A DNA stretch of 64,000 nucleotides, taken from contig JADJZE010000021.1 in assembly GCA_016719405.1 (NCBI GenBank), positions 434,001-498,000 on the forward strand, given 5' to 3'. The stretch's first letter is position 1. The number at the start of each line of letters is the position of its first letter. The DNA is from Candidatus Aalborgicola lynettensis. Lineage in GTDB: Bacteria; Pseudomonadota; Gammaproteobacteria; Burkholderiales; Burkholderiaceae_C. Positions 8,463-17,412 of this stretch are shown here, piece after piece. The translations under genes were made by a program, and so were the position numbers. Below the pieces are notes generated by a model. That model worked only from the letters and a program-made list of their open reading frames with translations, had not been told where the DNA came from and made no database searches.

Positions 8463-9097
8463 AGAGACTCCCTTTGGGCTAAGTGGCGCGCAAAGTCGAG
8501 CGCCAGCTGCTGCTCCACCAAGTCAAACACCCGTACCAGACGGCCCCGTGTGTCCAACACTAGAAAGGCGGCATTGTGCTCATAGTCACCGCGCCCGTCG
8601 GGAACCACTACTACGCCCAGGCGCTGCAGCAGCCACTGCTGCTCTGACGCATTGGGCACGCGCACCCAGTTCCACACTACCGGGTCGGCCTGCAGGGTTC
8701 GCGCATAGGCCTGCAATACGGTGGAACTGTCGTGTGCGCCGTCGAAGCTGATGGACAACAAGCGCACACCGACGCGGGTACCCGCATCGCGGTCGGCCTC
8801 CAGGGCGGCTTGCAATTGCTGAAAGTTACTGCCCAGCGACAGGCATACCGTCTTGCATCGCGTGTAGAAGAAATCCACCAGAGTTACATCGCCGCCCTGC
8901 GCCAACAGCGCGGGCAGCGTTTGCGCAGCGATGCCGGGGCCTTCGACGGTCACGGGTGGCACCGGCACTGGTTGCTGCGCAACCTCAAGGCGGCGCGCGC
9001 CTTCGGCCGTCCAGATTTGGAAGTCATGTGTCAGCCAGCTGGCACTGGCGTAACCCATCAGCGCCAGCAAACTAACTAGCAGTGCTGTCCGTAACAT
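8459..9097 (-). CDS. SCO1/SenC-family copper chaperone
   Basis: This 212-residue thioredoxin-fold protein has an N-terminal membrane anchor (residues 4-20), the copper-binding CxxxC in FFYTRCKTVCLSLG, and a later histidine in YEHNAAFLVLD. SCO proteins deliver copper to oxidase metal centres in the periplasm. The gene lies downstream of the CcoN/CcoO/cytochrome c genes and overlaps the CtaG-like gene, so it probably serves the same oxidase. cbb3 oxidases have CuB but no CuA, so a SCO protein here would feed CuB, as SenC does. Confidence 0.88.
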   Translation of the reverse strand: MLRTALLVSLLALMGYASASWLTHDFQIWTAEGARRLEVAQQPVPVPPVTVEGPGIAAQTLPALLAQGGDVTLVDFFYTRCKTVCLSLGSNFQQLQAALEADRDAGTRVGVRLLSISFDGAHDSSTVLQAYARTLQADPVVWNWVRVPNASEQQWLLQRLGVVVVPDGRGDYEHNAAFLVLDTRGRLVRVFDLVEQQLALDFARHLAQRESL

Positions 9098-9137
9098 AGC
9101 AGGCGAAACTTTCTTCTCTACTTTGTGAATCGACTCG

Positions 9138-9750
9138 TCAGTTGGATTTATCCGACAGTGCCTTCAGTGCAGCGCCTCCCTCAAACGGCTTGGTACGCGC
9201 GCTGCTGGCTTTGCGCTCTTGCTCAAACAATGTGGAGGGTAGCGAATTGGCCTTGTTCGACCAGTTGCTGCGGATGTAGCTTGCCACTGCCGCAAGTTCG
9301 GCGTCACCTAGTTGCTGGAAGGCGGGCATAGCGCCGTTGTACGTGGTGCCGGCCACGCTAATTTCGCCATTAATACCGTGCAGCAGGATGTTGGCTAAGG
9401 TGCGCGCGTCGCCCTGCACCCATTCAGAACCATCTAACGGAGGAAATACGCCTGGCAAGCCCTTACCCGTGGCCTGGTGACAGGCCACACACTGCCCGTT
9501 AAATACGGCTTTGCCGTCTACTGCCGCCCCGACGGCGACCGGCGCGGGCCCCGACAAGTCGGCCAAAGTACGACGGTCGCCCAGGCCCCGCGCCACCAAA
9601 CGGTTCGGAGATAAAGATATAGACCACGCCAAACAGCACCATGGCCAGCGTCACGACGACTGCTGCCAAGGGGACAGGACGGATTCGCTCTTCGGGATCG
9701 GCGTTTTCGCGCTCTTGCGCATGGTGGGTGGTGTCGGGTTTGGGGATCAT
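9138..9750 (-). pseudogene. Membrane-anchored single-heme cytochrome c, frameshifted
   Basis: The first part (from the ATG at 9750) is MIPKPDTTHHAQERENADPE followed by a single transmembrane helix ending VVYIFISEP. After this the cytochrome c domain continues in another frame: GKAVFNGQCVACHQATGKGL with heme motif CVACH, then GAMPAFQQL with the likely axial methionine. The frames meet near 9600, and one extra base, for example a T in CCGTTTGG, would explain it. The gene sits in the place of ccoP but has one heme motif where CcoP has two. AAGAGG precedes the start. This is either a sequencing error or a broken subunit III. Confidence 0.75.
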
Positions 9751-10426
9751 GGTGGCCTCTTGCTGGGTTGGGGACAGGCGTTGCGGCCGATGCGGACGAT
9801 AAGGGGATTGCGGTAGCGGGCTGTGTTGCTGCGGTGGCCTGCTGCACGGTGGGTGGCAGCACCGGGTAGGTGTGGTTCATACCTTGCAGATACTTCACCA
9901 GGTCTAAGGCCTCAGATCGTGCCACCACCACCTTGCTGGGCGGCGTCTGGCCCGGCGGCAGTTTGACGACCTCGTCGCCAGGCTCAGCGGCATCCTTCAC
10001 TTCAAACATATACGGGTACGACGGCATGATCGAACCGGGTATGTAGGCGCGCGGCTGATACAAGTGGCCTAGATGCCAATCCTTGCTGGGCTGGCGCGCA
10101 CCAATGTTGAACAAGTCGGGCCCGGTGCGCATGCTGCCCAGCAGGTGGGGTTTATCGTAGAAATAATCGCCAGGCACCGACGCTCGTCCCCAGCCACGCT
10201 CGGCATCGGGACCCAGGTTGCGGTCGCGGGGCTGCTGGCTATGGCAATACACGCAGCCATTGGAGATGTACACCTGCCGCCCACGCAGCTCGGCGCTGCT
10301 GTAAGGTTTGAGGCCCTCGGGTGGCGCGATGTCGCGCACCTGCAGATAGGGCAAAACTACCAACGCGGCCGTTGCGACGGCCAGTGCCACCATGGCACCA
10401 GCTGCGAGTTTGATTTCATTTTCCAT
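9518..10426 (-). CDS. CcoO/FixO-like membrane-bound cytochrome c subunit
   Basis: The product has one N-terminal transmembrane helix (residues 7-26), heme motif CVYCH at 58-62, and IMPSYPYMF with the axial methionine, as in CcoO of cbb3 oxidases. The start at 10426 is preceded by GGAG and overlaps the CcoN-like gene by 11 bases. The conserved part ends near LVKYLQGMNHTYPVLPP. The frame then runs on into the next gene as low-complexity sequence. A one-base shift near 9775-9800 would end it at 9747, overlapping the next start as ATGA, so the last 75 or so residues as read are probably not native. It should carry electrons to the CcoN-like subunit. Confidence 0.85.
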   Translation of the reverse strand: MENEIKLAAGAMVALAVATAALVVLPYLQVRDIAPPEGLKPYSSAELRGRQVYISNGCVYCHSQQPRDRNLGPDAERGWGRASVPGDYFYDKPHLLGSMRTGPDLFNIGARQPSKDWHLGHLYQPRAYIPGSIMPSYPYMFEVKDAAEPGDEVVKLPPGQTPPSKVVVARSEALDLVKYLQGMNHTYPVLPPTVQQATAATQPATAIPLSSASAATPVPNPARGHHDPQTRHHPPCARARKRRSRRANPSCPLGSSRRDAGHGAVWRGLYLYLRTVWWRGAWATVVLWPTCRGPRRSPSGRQ

Positions 10427-12071
10427 GTGCGAGCTCCAAGGCCTTGGCGGGCCGTGTAAAAAGCGCCGCGCCTGTGCGTGTTGGGCCAAAGCGCAGCGCC
10501 ATGGCCAGGAAGTGGCCAACAAAAATCAAGTGACTCAGTACCATCAATGATCCCCCCAGACTTCGCCACTGGAGATAGGGAATCGTCACTGCCACCGACT
10601 CCATGAATGGCCGCGAGGCATCCAACATGGCCAGACCCTGCAGCCACCCGCCAATGGACAGGCCTACAAAGTAGATGCTGATACCCACAACCGCCAACCA
10701 GAACTGCAGCGTGATCAGGCGCGGATACGGCCACTCCCAATGCAACACACGTGGCAGCATGAAATAGATGGCTCCAAACAGAACCATCGTGACAAATGCA
10801 TAGGCCCCCAGGTGGGCGTGCGCTACGGTGAAATGCGTGAAGTGCGCCACCTGGTTCACGCTGCGCAGCGCCTCCAGCGAGCCCTGCAGCGACGACAGCA
10901 TGTACATGAAGCCACCAAACATCATGAAACGCAGCGTGGGCGACTGCCGAGCCATGTGCATGCGCCCCCGCATTGTGCTGGCCATATTGATGGTGAAGGC
11001 TGCCACAGGAATGATCATCATCATGCTTTGGACGATTGACAGCGTGCTTAGCCAGCCCGGGATCGGCCCGCCAATCAGGTGGTGGCCGCCCACCTGGCCG
11101 TAGAAGAATGCCAGCGTCCAGAACCCGAGAATCGACAGGTTGTAAGAACGCACCGGCCGCCCGATGATCTTAGGCAAAAAGTAATAAATGGCACCCACGC
11201 TGACGGGTGTGAACCACAGACCCAGCACGTTGTGCCCGTACCACCAATTGGTGGTGGCCTGCTGCACGCCAGTGTGCACGCCCGGCAGCTTGCCGATGAT
11301 GAACAGAAGCGCAATCCACAGTAGCGCCGCAACCATGTACCAGACGCTCACATACAGCGACTCGACCTTGCGGTTGACCAGCGTATACAGCACGGGGATG
11401 ATGATGCAGACAAACCCGGCCACGATGAAGATGCCGATCTGCCACGGAATCTCCAGGTATTCCATGCCGTCTGTCCATCCCGAGCCAATGGCCCCAATCG
11501 CGCTGGCAATTCCGGTATTGATCAGCGCGCCGCCCAACATCACCCACATCGCGCCCACTAGGTTCGTACGCAGCAGGCGCGGTAGTACCCAGATGATTAC
11601 ACCCAGCGCCGCATTGGTGATCCAGCCATACAACACCGCCGTGAGGTGCACCGTGCGAATGCGCCCAAAGGTCTGCCAGGCCTCGCCCACCAGCCAGTCT
11701 GGCATGTGCAGCTTAAGAGACGCTGTCAGCCCCGCGAAGGACCCTAACACCAGCCAGAAACAGGCAAACGCAATGAACAGGAACACTGGGAACGCGCTGG
11801 AGTGATCGGCCTCGATGCGTGTTCGCAGCTCGTCCGGGTCGACTAGGTGCTCGCCTTCGCCCGGCGCAGCCACAGCGCCTGCCAGGCGCTCCTGGGCGTT
11901 GCCAGTTATTGCCGGGTCATCTACCTTGCCCAGCTCACCCCGCGCAAAAATGATCGTTGCTGCACGAGGGTTCTCCACCAGTAGACCCTTGCGCATAGAC
12001 CATATGAAGACAAACAACCCCATGATCGAGAGCAAGAAGGCCCCCAGTAAGCTCAATATTGCACTGTCCAT
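10416..12071 (-). CDS. CcoN-like catalytic subunit, cbb3-type (C-family) oxidase
   Basis: This 551-residue protein has the heme-copper oxidase core. His142 (TVHLTAV) is a likely heme b ligand, His280 (WWYGHNVLG) and His330-His331 (GGHHLIGG) are CuB ligands, and His418 and His420 (VAHAHLG) are heme ligands. Tyr324 lies six residues before HH, the position of the cross-linked tyrosine of cbb3 enzymes. This supports oxygen reduction rather than NO reduction. The first 90 residues are an extra part: a hydrophobic helix followed by a WSMRKGLLVENPRAA segment that resembles CcoS, then a linker. ccoQ, ccoI, ccoG and a two-heme ccoP are absent nearby. A weak palindromic half-site GATGCATC lies at 12122-12129 upstream. 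Confidence 0.88.
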   Translation of the reverse strand: MDSAILSLLGAFLLSIMGLFVFIWSMRKGLLVENPRAATIIFARGELGKVDDPAITGNAQERLAGAVAAPGEGEHLVDPDELRTRIEADHSSAFPVFLFIAFACFWLVLGSFAGLTASLKLHMPDWLVGEAWQTFGRIRTVHLTAVLYGWITNAALGVIIWVLPRLLRTNLVGAMWVMLGGALINTGIASAIGAIGSGWTDGMEYLEIPWQIGIFIVAGFVCIIIPVLYTLVNRKVESLYVSVWYMVAALLWIALLFIIGKLPGVHTGVQQATTNWWYGHNVLGLWFTPVSVGAIYYFLPKIIGRPVRSYNLSILGFWTLAFFYGQVGGHHLIGGPIPGWLSTLSIVQSMMMIIPVAAFTINMASTMRGRMHMARQSPTLRFMMFGGFMYMLSSLQGSLEALRSVNQVAHFTHFTVAHAHLGAYAFVTMVLFGAIYFMLPRVLHWEWPYPRLITLQFWLAVVGISIYFVGLSIGGWLQGLAMLDASRPFMESVAVTIPYLQWRSLGGSLMVLSHLIFVGHFLAMALRFGPTRTGAALFTRPAKALELAHGK

Positions 12072-12249
12072 CGGTGTGCTACCTTTCCTTTTTGTGTGCT
12101 TGGGTTACGCACGGGTTTATCGATGCATCTCAACATGCCACCCGAAAATTTGTGATCGTGAAAAGCTTGTGGTGGTCTTAGATTCATTTTTTGAAGGGCG
12201 TAAATTCCGTGTCGGTAGGTCTGGCTAACTTGGTCTTGCAAAGTGCTGG

Positions 12250-12587
12250 TCACGGTGCAAGCTTTTTCAAATTGAAACTCTCGCCACAACCGCACGTACT
12301 GCCGACATTGGGGTTGTCGAATTGAAAAGCCTGCTTCATTCCCTCTGTCACAAAGTCGAGCTGCGCTCCGTCAATACTTGCCAGGCTTTTGGCATCGACC
12401 ACCAGCTTGCTGCCCGCGTGGTCAAACACATGGTCGTCCGGATTGATGCTGTCGGTAATGGCGTAGTGTAGGTCAAGCCGGAGCAACCGACCGGTTTGAC
12501 ACCCACCCTCAAACCCAGACCACATGCATGCTTGGCAAGCTGGGAGGCAATTTGGCGAGCAGCCGCATTTGTCAAAGTAATGGCCAT
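12250..12587 (-). pseudogene. A-type Fe-S carrier (IscA/ErpA family), one-base frameshift
   Basis: The first frame gives MAITLTNAAARQIASQLA and GVKPVGCSGLTYT. The second gives YAITDSINPDDHVFDHAG, KLVVDAKSLASIDGAQLDF and the end NVGSTCGCGESFNL. Together these make a normal 110-residue A-type carrier with the three ligand cysteines (GCSG and CGC). Restoring one base after TACAC near 12462-12470 would rejoin them. A-type proteins carry Fe-S clusters from scaffold to target. The operator before it matches the one before sufB, so it may have been the missing SufA of that system. It may be a sequencing error or a true null. Confidence 0.8.
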
Positions 12588-12602
12588 AGCACCTGCTTTC
12601 TT

Positions 12603-12629
12603 TTAAGATATATTTAACATGTATCTTAA
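12603..12629. promoter_or_regulatory. Rrf2/NsrR-like operator upstream of the IscA-like gene
   Basis: Left arm AAGATATATTT, one central base and right arm ACATGTATCTT occupy 12605-12627, with 9 of 11 positions paired and two further flanking pairs. The site is 18-40 bases before the start codon. Its geometry and outer AAGAT/ATCTT boxes equal those at 6648-6670 before sufB. A shared regulator is inferred. Confidence 0.6.
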
Positions 12630-13189
12630 TAGATCAAGCCGATTTGTCAAACGCCATACCCACGGTTAGGTGATTACTTCTCTCAAAACTTATAGGCCGA
12701 GTCAGCCACTATCCTCCTGGATATAAGCGCATGGTGCTATGAAAAACGCAGCAATACAGTGGTGATCGACAACCCTTTTGTTATCGCGGGTAATTGGTTT
12801 CGGGGCTGCATCAGGTTGATGCCGACCAAGAAAATTCCTGCAAATCGGTGCGGGTAAGAGCTTTTTGACCCAAGATGGTTGAGTCAGGCTCATTCGCCAG
12901 GATTTAGTAGCTGAGTATTAGCGGCATCGATGAGCAGCGCGCTTGAGGCGCGGCTTAGTTGGTCCGTGGCGTCCATTGGGTGCGCATGCTGTGAGCTGGA
13001 CTTCCAGGAAGATGCCGTTCGCCAACGGCAGCTGGTCCTCCGTTGCTGCATTTCCGCGACGAGCAACAGGTTAGGACGCTTTTTGGCTCGCAAATCTCTT
13101 TCTCCTTACGCTGCACTGCCGGTCTACGATCCGCTCCATACCGGACCTTCATTTCAGCTGCTTCGGAACAGTGGATTTTAATCAAAAGG
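12630..13189. other. Gene-free stretch between IscA-like gene and Tn3 remnant
   Basis: About 560 bases hold only short frames with no recognisable protein. The part next to 13189 may still include the eroded 3' end of the transposase: a minus-strand frame reads AARYADSVFWSNATQPGQGD, which continues naturally from the transposase C-terminus. No terminal inverted repeat was recognised. Confidence 0.5.
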
Positions 13190-15012
13190 TCCCCTTGGCC
13201 AGGCTGCGTGGCGTTGCTCCAGAACACCGAGTCGGCATACCTTGCCGCCAAGGCCTCAGGTCAATGCCCTGCTCATCGTCGCTGAATTCGAACGACCCAA
13301 ACATGTTCACGTGCTGCCACGCCACTGGCGACATCCTTGAATGAACGCTATGGCGTCCAGATCCCCGGCCGCCACCTTCTGTTCGTACACCTTGGACAAC
13401 AGCGCCGTGTTGTAGTAAATGACCGCGTTGGCAATCAACCGGGCGCAATCGTTCCAGACCTGCTGCTCGGTTTCAGTCTGAACCTTGAACTTTCCACCAT
13501 TGATGAATGACACCGCGCGGCGGAATCGGTGATAGGCCTCACCCCGGTTGAGTGCCTTTTGCACACTCTGGCGCAGCTCTACATCGTCAATGAAGTCCAG
13601 GATGTAGATGGTGCGCAGGATGTTGTCCAACTCCCATAGGGCTTTTTTGGTGTTGTTTTGCCTGGCGTAGCTGCTGAGTTTGCGCACCACGGTGGCCTGG
13701 GTGGTGTCTTTTGCGCCAGCGAGGCCATGATGCGCTGGATGTTGGGCCATTCGCTGATGATTAGGTCCACATTGACCTTATTGCTTGGTCGAATCAGCAT
13801 ATCGGCCGGATACTGACTCGGCAGTTCGAACCCAACCAGCGACGCGGTCTTCTTTTGCAATGTTTTGTAGCGGGGTGCAAAGCTGTAGCCGTAGGCAAAC
13901 AGGCTCCAAAATTGACCTGGTTGGTGCCGTGTGTATCGGTCGAGTGCCGCGTGGGCTTGATGTCAGACGTATTGTTGTACAGCAAATCGAACACGAAGTG
14001 GCTCTCATGTTCATGGGTGCCAATGATTTTGGCATTGATGGGCACGTGGTTGGCAACCACGGTGCAGGCACTCACGCCCTTGAACGCCTCAATCAGGTTG
14101 TCGTTGATTTGGCGGAACCGGTGGAAGGCAAAGCACAATAAATACAGGCGCACTGTGGAGATATCCATGCGGCGCAGCTTGTATATGGTGTAGAACTGAA
14201 CCAGACCGGCGTAGTACTTGATGCTCTCACTGGACAGTGACGCATCGATCAGAAATGATTGGGCGAAGGCATACAAGGGGACAGTTGCTTGCGCCGAGCG
14301 ACTTCCCGGCGCAGTTCCTTGTTGCTGAAATCACTCGCCTCGTGTTTCAGGACGTTGATCGGTGGATTTTGTCGTCCGCGTGCAGCAGGCTATTGAGGAT
14401 TGCTGCAAATCGGCGGACAGGCGGCATCCAGCATTCTGGTAACTCGCTTGCGCTCGTCTGTCACTGCCTGACTCACCAGGTCTTGCAACGAGGTGTAGCC
14501 CGGAGCCACAATGCGCTGGCTTGAAAGATGCTCCAGCACCTCCGCAAAATGAATTTTGGCTGAGTTGAAAGCATCGCCGCCCGTTGCCGCAAAAGCAATC
14601 AGCGCTTGCTTGTCGTCGCGCCAGACATGCGATAGTCCAGCAGTTCAAGAATGGTTCTTTGTTGGGCCAGTCGGGTCGGCTTTGACAAAGCGCCCACCTC
14701 GGCCATAAGCCTGCCCGGGAAATAACGCGTCAGTATGTGCGCAATGTCAGGGCGGACATGGTCAAGACCAATAACGAAGAACTGTGCCTTGGCCTTGAAG
14801 TAACCCAGTTGCAATACGAGGTGGACACCCGCCGTTATGGTGCGTGCCGCATCAATGGTCTCCCGTTCTTTGGGACTCAAATCAAAATGGATGTGGCGTT
14901 CACCATCGTTCAAGTGTGGCAAGCCGTACAGGCTGTCAACTTCTTCAGTGGACAGAATGGAAAGGCGCCTGGAGGCTTGTGTTTTGGTACTTGGCAAGGC
15001 TGTGTTACTCAA
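13190..15012 (-). pseudogene. Tn3-family transposase (tnpA), decayed
   Basis: The N-terminus starts at a TTG at 15012 (SILSTEEVDSLYGLPHLND, FDLSPKERETIDAARTI), the DUF4158-like region of Tn3 transposases. Middle fragments include RLYLLCFAFHRFRQINDNLI, ACTVVANHVPINAKIIGTHE, and HESHFVFDLLYNNTSDIKPT followed by HSTDTHGTNQVNF. The C-terminal fragments include LDFIDDVELRQSVQKALNRG, EAYHRFRRAVSFINGGKFKV, LIANAVIYYNTALLSKVYEQ and, in another frame, SPVAWQHVNMFGSFEFSDDE. At least four frame changes occur, and about 1.1 kb is missing compared with the usual 2.9-3.0 kb gene. It cannot make an active enzyme. It marks an old transposon next to the recombinase and toxin-antitoxin genes. Confidence 0.9.
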
Positions 15013-15136
15013 CGGCGAGCGCTGCCCGCTGCTGAGCCCGTAAAAATGAAATGGGAATGGAGAGATGCTGCAGAGATGCAGACAGTGGCCGCCTTACCTG
15101 TCATTTCACGTGCAAACGTGCGAATGACCAGCCTAA

Positions 15137-15154
15137 AACCCCGATGGGGTTATG
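15137..15154. repeat. Short palindrome upstream of tnpA; possible transposon end
   Basis: AACCCC-GAT-GGGGTT forms a perfect 6-bp stem (15137-15151) between the tnpA start and the recombinase gene. The right half continues as GGGGTTATG. Tn3-family terminal repeats often begin with GGGG, so this could be one end of the element. No matching copy was found at the other side, so this remains tentative. Confidence 0.25.
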
Positions 15155-15225
15155 TGTTTTCAAGCATTCTATTGCGATAATCCTTCTTATCACAGTAGCT
15201 CTGTCATTACTACTAACTGGAACCC

Positions 15226-16971
15226 ATGAAAAATCCACCGATCTCACTTTCGTCAGAATTGGGGGATGGTTCTGGCCTGGATGCATTCCCCGGTGAAGCC
15301 GAGCTCGCCGCATTGCGTGGCTGGTACGCCGGCTTGTCATCGCGCAAATCCGTGGCCCATTACCTGGATACGCACAAGGTTTCTGGCCAGTCGTCACGGG
15401 GAATGATTGGAGGCATTCGCCGTCAACTGATTCGCATTGCACGCAGGCGGCACCGGGCCGATCTAGTGGCCCTACTTGACCATCCGATCGGTGAGCGGGT
15501 CCAGCATGCGAAAGCCGTTGCCCATGCCATCGACGCACTGCGCACTGCGCCTGAACCGGCTCCCAAGATCACTGATGACGTGAGCCTGTGGCTTTCTGCG
15601 CGTTCTGCAAATGCCCTGTACGCCCAAGATATCAAGACGCTGGCACAGCTGACTGTGCGGGTACCCCGGCGCAAACGCTGGTGGACTGCGATTCCAGGCC
15701 TCGGTTCTCTAGGGGCACGTCAAATTGAAGCCTTCTTTGCAGCACATCCGCAACTGACCGAACGGGCGCGGGAACTGATGGTCAGTGAAACAGTACGAGA
15801 GGTTGTTCCTTGGGAGCGCCTAAAAGTACCTGAAGAACTCAACGGATCAAGGGGGACCTTCCGTGGACCGCCATCCAGTTGCACGCTGAGTGCTGACAAT
15901 GACTACGAAGCCGTGCAGGCATGGCTGGCACTGCACGAGTCCAGTGCGACAAAACGGGCCTATCGCAAGGAGGCCGAACGCATGATTCTGTGGGCAGTTG
16001 TTGAACGTGGACGTGCGCTGTCGTCGCTAACAACCGAGGACGCAACGGCTTACCGGGGGTTCCTGCGAAATCCCGCACCACGCAGTCGATGGGTAGGGTC
16101 ACCACAAACAAGATTCTCTCCAGAGTGGCGGCCATTCTCGGCGGGTTTATCTCCCCGTTCGACGGCCTATGCCTTAAGCGTCATTGGTGCAATGTTTCGA
16201 TGGCTGATCGAGCAGCGCTATGTGCTGGCCAACCCGTTTGGCGGCATCAAGGTGCGCGGTAGCACCCGCAGCACCCCCATGGACGAGGGGCGCGTGTTTT
16301 CCGAGGGTGAGTGGGCCATTATCCGAGCCGTTGCCAACGGGCTGGAGTGGTCCTACGGCTGGAAGCTTGCGGCTGCGCAGCGGCTGCGCTTCGTTCTAGA
16401 CTTTGCTTATGCCACGGGTTTGAGGTCCAGTGAGTTCGTGGGGGCCACCCTGGGGCAGATTGAAACGGATGCCCAAGGAGACCATTGGCTCAAGCTGGTC
16501 GGCAAGGGCAGCAAGGCAGGCAAAGTGGCCTTGCCTCCGCTGGCCCGGGTGGCGCTGGATCATTACCTGATGCAGCGCGGTGTGCCAACCACACCCGCCA
16601 TGTGGAAGCCGTCCACCCCGCTCATTGCTGACCTGCAGGCAGGGAGCGGTCAGAACCGTATCACTTCGACCCGGCTATGGAACGTCACCAAGCGATTCTT
16701 CGTGACAACTGCCGACGTCATTGAGGCCGAATCGCCAAAGACTGCCGAAAAGTTGCGCCGCGCAAGTCCACACTGGATGCGACATACGCACGCCACACAT
16801 GCTTTGGCGCGGGGGGCGGAGCTGACCACAGTGCGAGACAACCTGCGCCACGCATCGGTTTCCACCACTTCGGTCTACCTTCACACTGATCAAGCCAAGC
16901 GCGCACGACAAATGAGGATGCCTTTGGAACGCCAAATACCTGAAGCATCAAAGGCGTTGGTGAGGTCCTGA
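15226..16971 (+). CDS. Tyrosine recombinase with N-terminal DUF3701-like domain
   Basis: This 581-residue site-specific recombinase has an N-terminal region (about 20-200) of the DUF3701 type found ahead of phage integrase domains, and a SAM-like core-binding domain near 230-340. The catalytic domain has Arg in ATGLRSSEF, Lys in GKGSKAGKV, His-x-x-Arg in HWMRHTHATHAL, LRHASVSTTS and Tyr in SVYLHTD. All catalytic residues are present, so it is probably active. It lies head-to-head with the decayed tnpA and 60 bases before the TumE/TumA pair. Its normal substrate (attachment site, resolution of cointegrates, or gene capture) is not visible. Confidence 0.88.
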   Translation: MKNPPISLSSELGDGSGLDAFPGEAELAALRGWYAGLSSRKSVAHYLDTHKVSGQSSRGMIGGIRRQLIRIARRRHRADLVALLDHPIGERVQHAKAVAHAIDALRTAPEPAPKITDDVSLWLSARSANALYAQDIKTLAQLTVRVPRRKRWWTAIPGLGSLGARQIEAFFAAHPQLTERARELMVSETVREVVPWERLKVPEELNGSRGTFRGPPSSCTLSADNDYEAVQAWLALHESSATKRAYRKEAERMILWAVVERGRALSSLTTEDATAYRGFLRNPAPRSRWVGSPQTRFSPEWRPFSAGLSPRSTAYALSVIGAMFRWLIEQRYVLANPFGGIKVRGSTRSTPMDEGRVFSEGEWAIIRAVANGLEWSYGWKLAAAQRLRFVLDFAYATGLRSSEFVGATLGQIETDAQGDHWLKLVGKGSKAGKVALPPLARVALDHYLMQRGVPTTPAMWKPSTPLIADLQAGSGQNRITSTRLWNVTKRFFVTTADVIEAESPKTAEKLRRASPHWMRHTHATHALARGAELTTVRDNLRHASVSTTSVYLHTDQAKRARQMRMPLERQIPEASKALVRS

Positions 16972-16997
16972 AAGGGATATTTCACTCACATTGGTCA

Positions 16998-17026
16998 TTG
17001 AAACACTTATCGTTTCATGATATGCT
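16998..17026 (+). promoter_or_regulatory. Promoter and likely operator of the TumE/TumA pair
   Basis: TTGAAA (16998-17003) and TATGCT (17021-17026) are separated by 17 bases and look like -35 and -10 boxes. The inverted repeat TGAAAC-7-GTTTCA (16999-17017) overlaps the -35 box and spacer and would suit autorepression by the HTH antitoxin. Transcription would begin near 17033, at or next to the ATG at 17032. Confidence 0.55.
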
Positions 17027-17031
17027 TTGGC

Positions 17032-17412
17032 ATGGGTTCACAAAGTTCACCGGCCACTGGTTTGGAATATTTGCTTGGCTTGGATGGCAATATTGAAGTC
17101 CAAAATGATGCGGGCTACTGGGTCAAGATGGAAGTTGCGAGTGTGCCCGTAACGGCGGAACGACCGCACGGCATCAGGTACAGCCTGACACTGCATGCGC
17201 CGGACAACACCCGGCTCATTGGTTTTGATAATGCCCATGGCGTGAAGCCGGTAGGTTCGCGTTTTAAGCATGTTGGTAAACGGTTTCCGTACGACCACCG
17301 CCATCGACACGCTCTGGACGAGGGGGTGTTGTACGAGTTTGACACCGCTTACCAGTTGGTCAGTGATTTTTATGCTGAAGTAGATCGCGTTTTGAAGGAG
17401 ATCAGTCCATGA
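17032..17412 (+). CDS. TumE-family toxin (DUF6516)
   Basis: This 126-residue protein matches the TumE/DUF6516 toxin family: GIRYSLTLH, then RLIGFDNAHGVK, an HRH segment (YDHRHRHALDEG) and a C-terminal YQLVSDFYAEVDRVL helix. The stop overlaps the antitoxin start as ATGA. The ATG at 17032 is chosen over one at 17017 because 17017 lies inside the operator and before the predicted transcription start. With this choice the message would be almost leaderless, and no ribosome binding site is visible. The toxin's molecular target is not established in what I can recall. Confidence 0.8.
   Translation: MGSQSSPATGLEYLLGLDGNIEVQNDAGYWVKMEVASVPVTAERPHGIRYSLTLHAPDNTRLIGFDNAHGVKPVGSRFKHVGKRFPYDHRHRHALDEGVLYEFDTAYQLVSDFYAEVDRVLKEISP

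Noticed and set aside
10416..12071. CcoN-like protein as a nitric oxide reductase
   Set aside because: The NsrR-like sites nearby suggested it, but Tyr324 six residues before HH and the overall CcoN layout fit an oxygen reductase, and the NOR-type glutamates are not seen.
12890..13285. Short frames on both strands between the IscA-like gene and tnpA
   Set aside because: None has a recognisable motif or a ribosome binding site. Part of the minus strand looks like the eroded end of tnpA.
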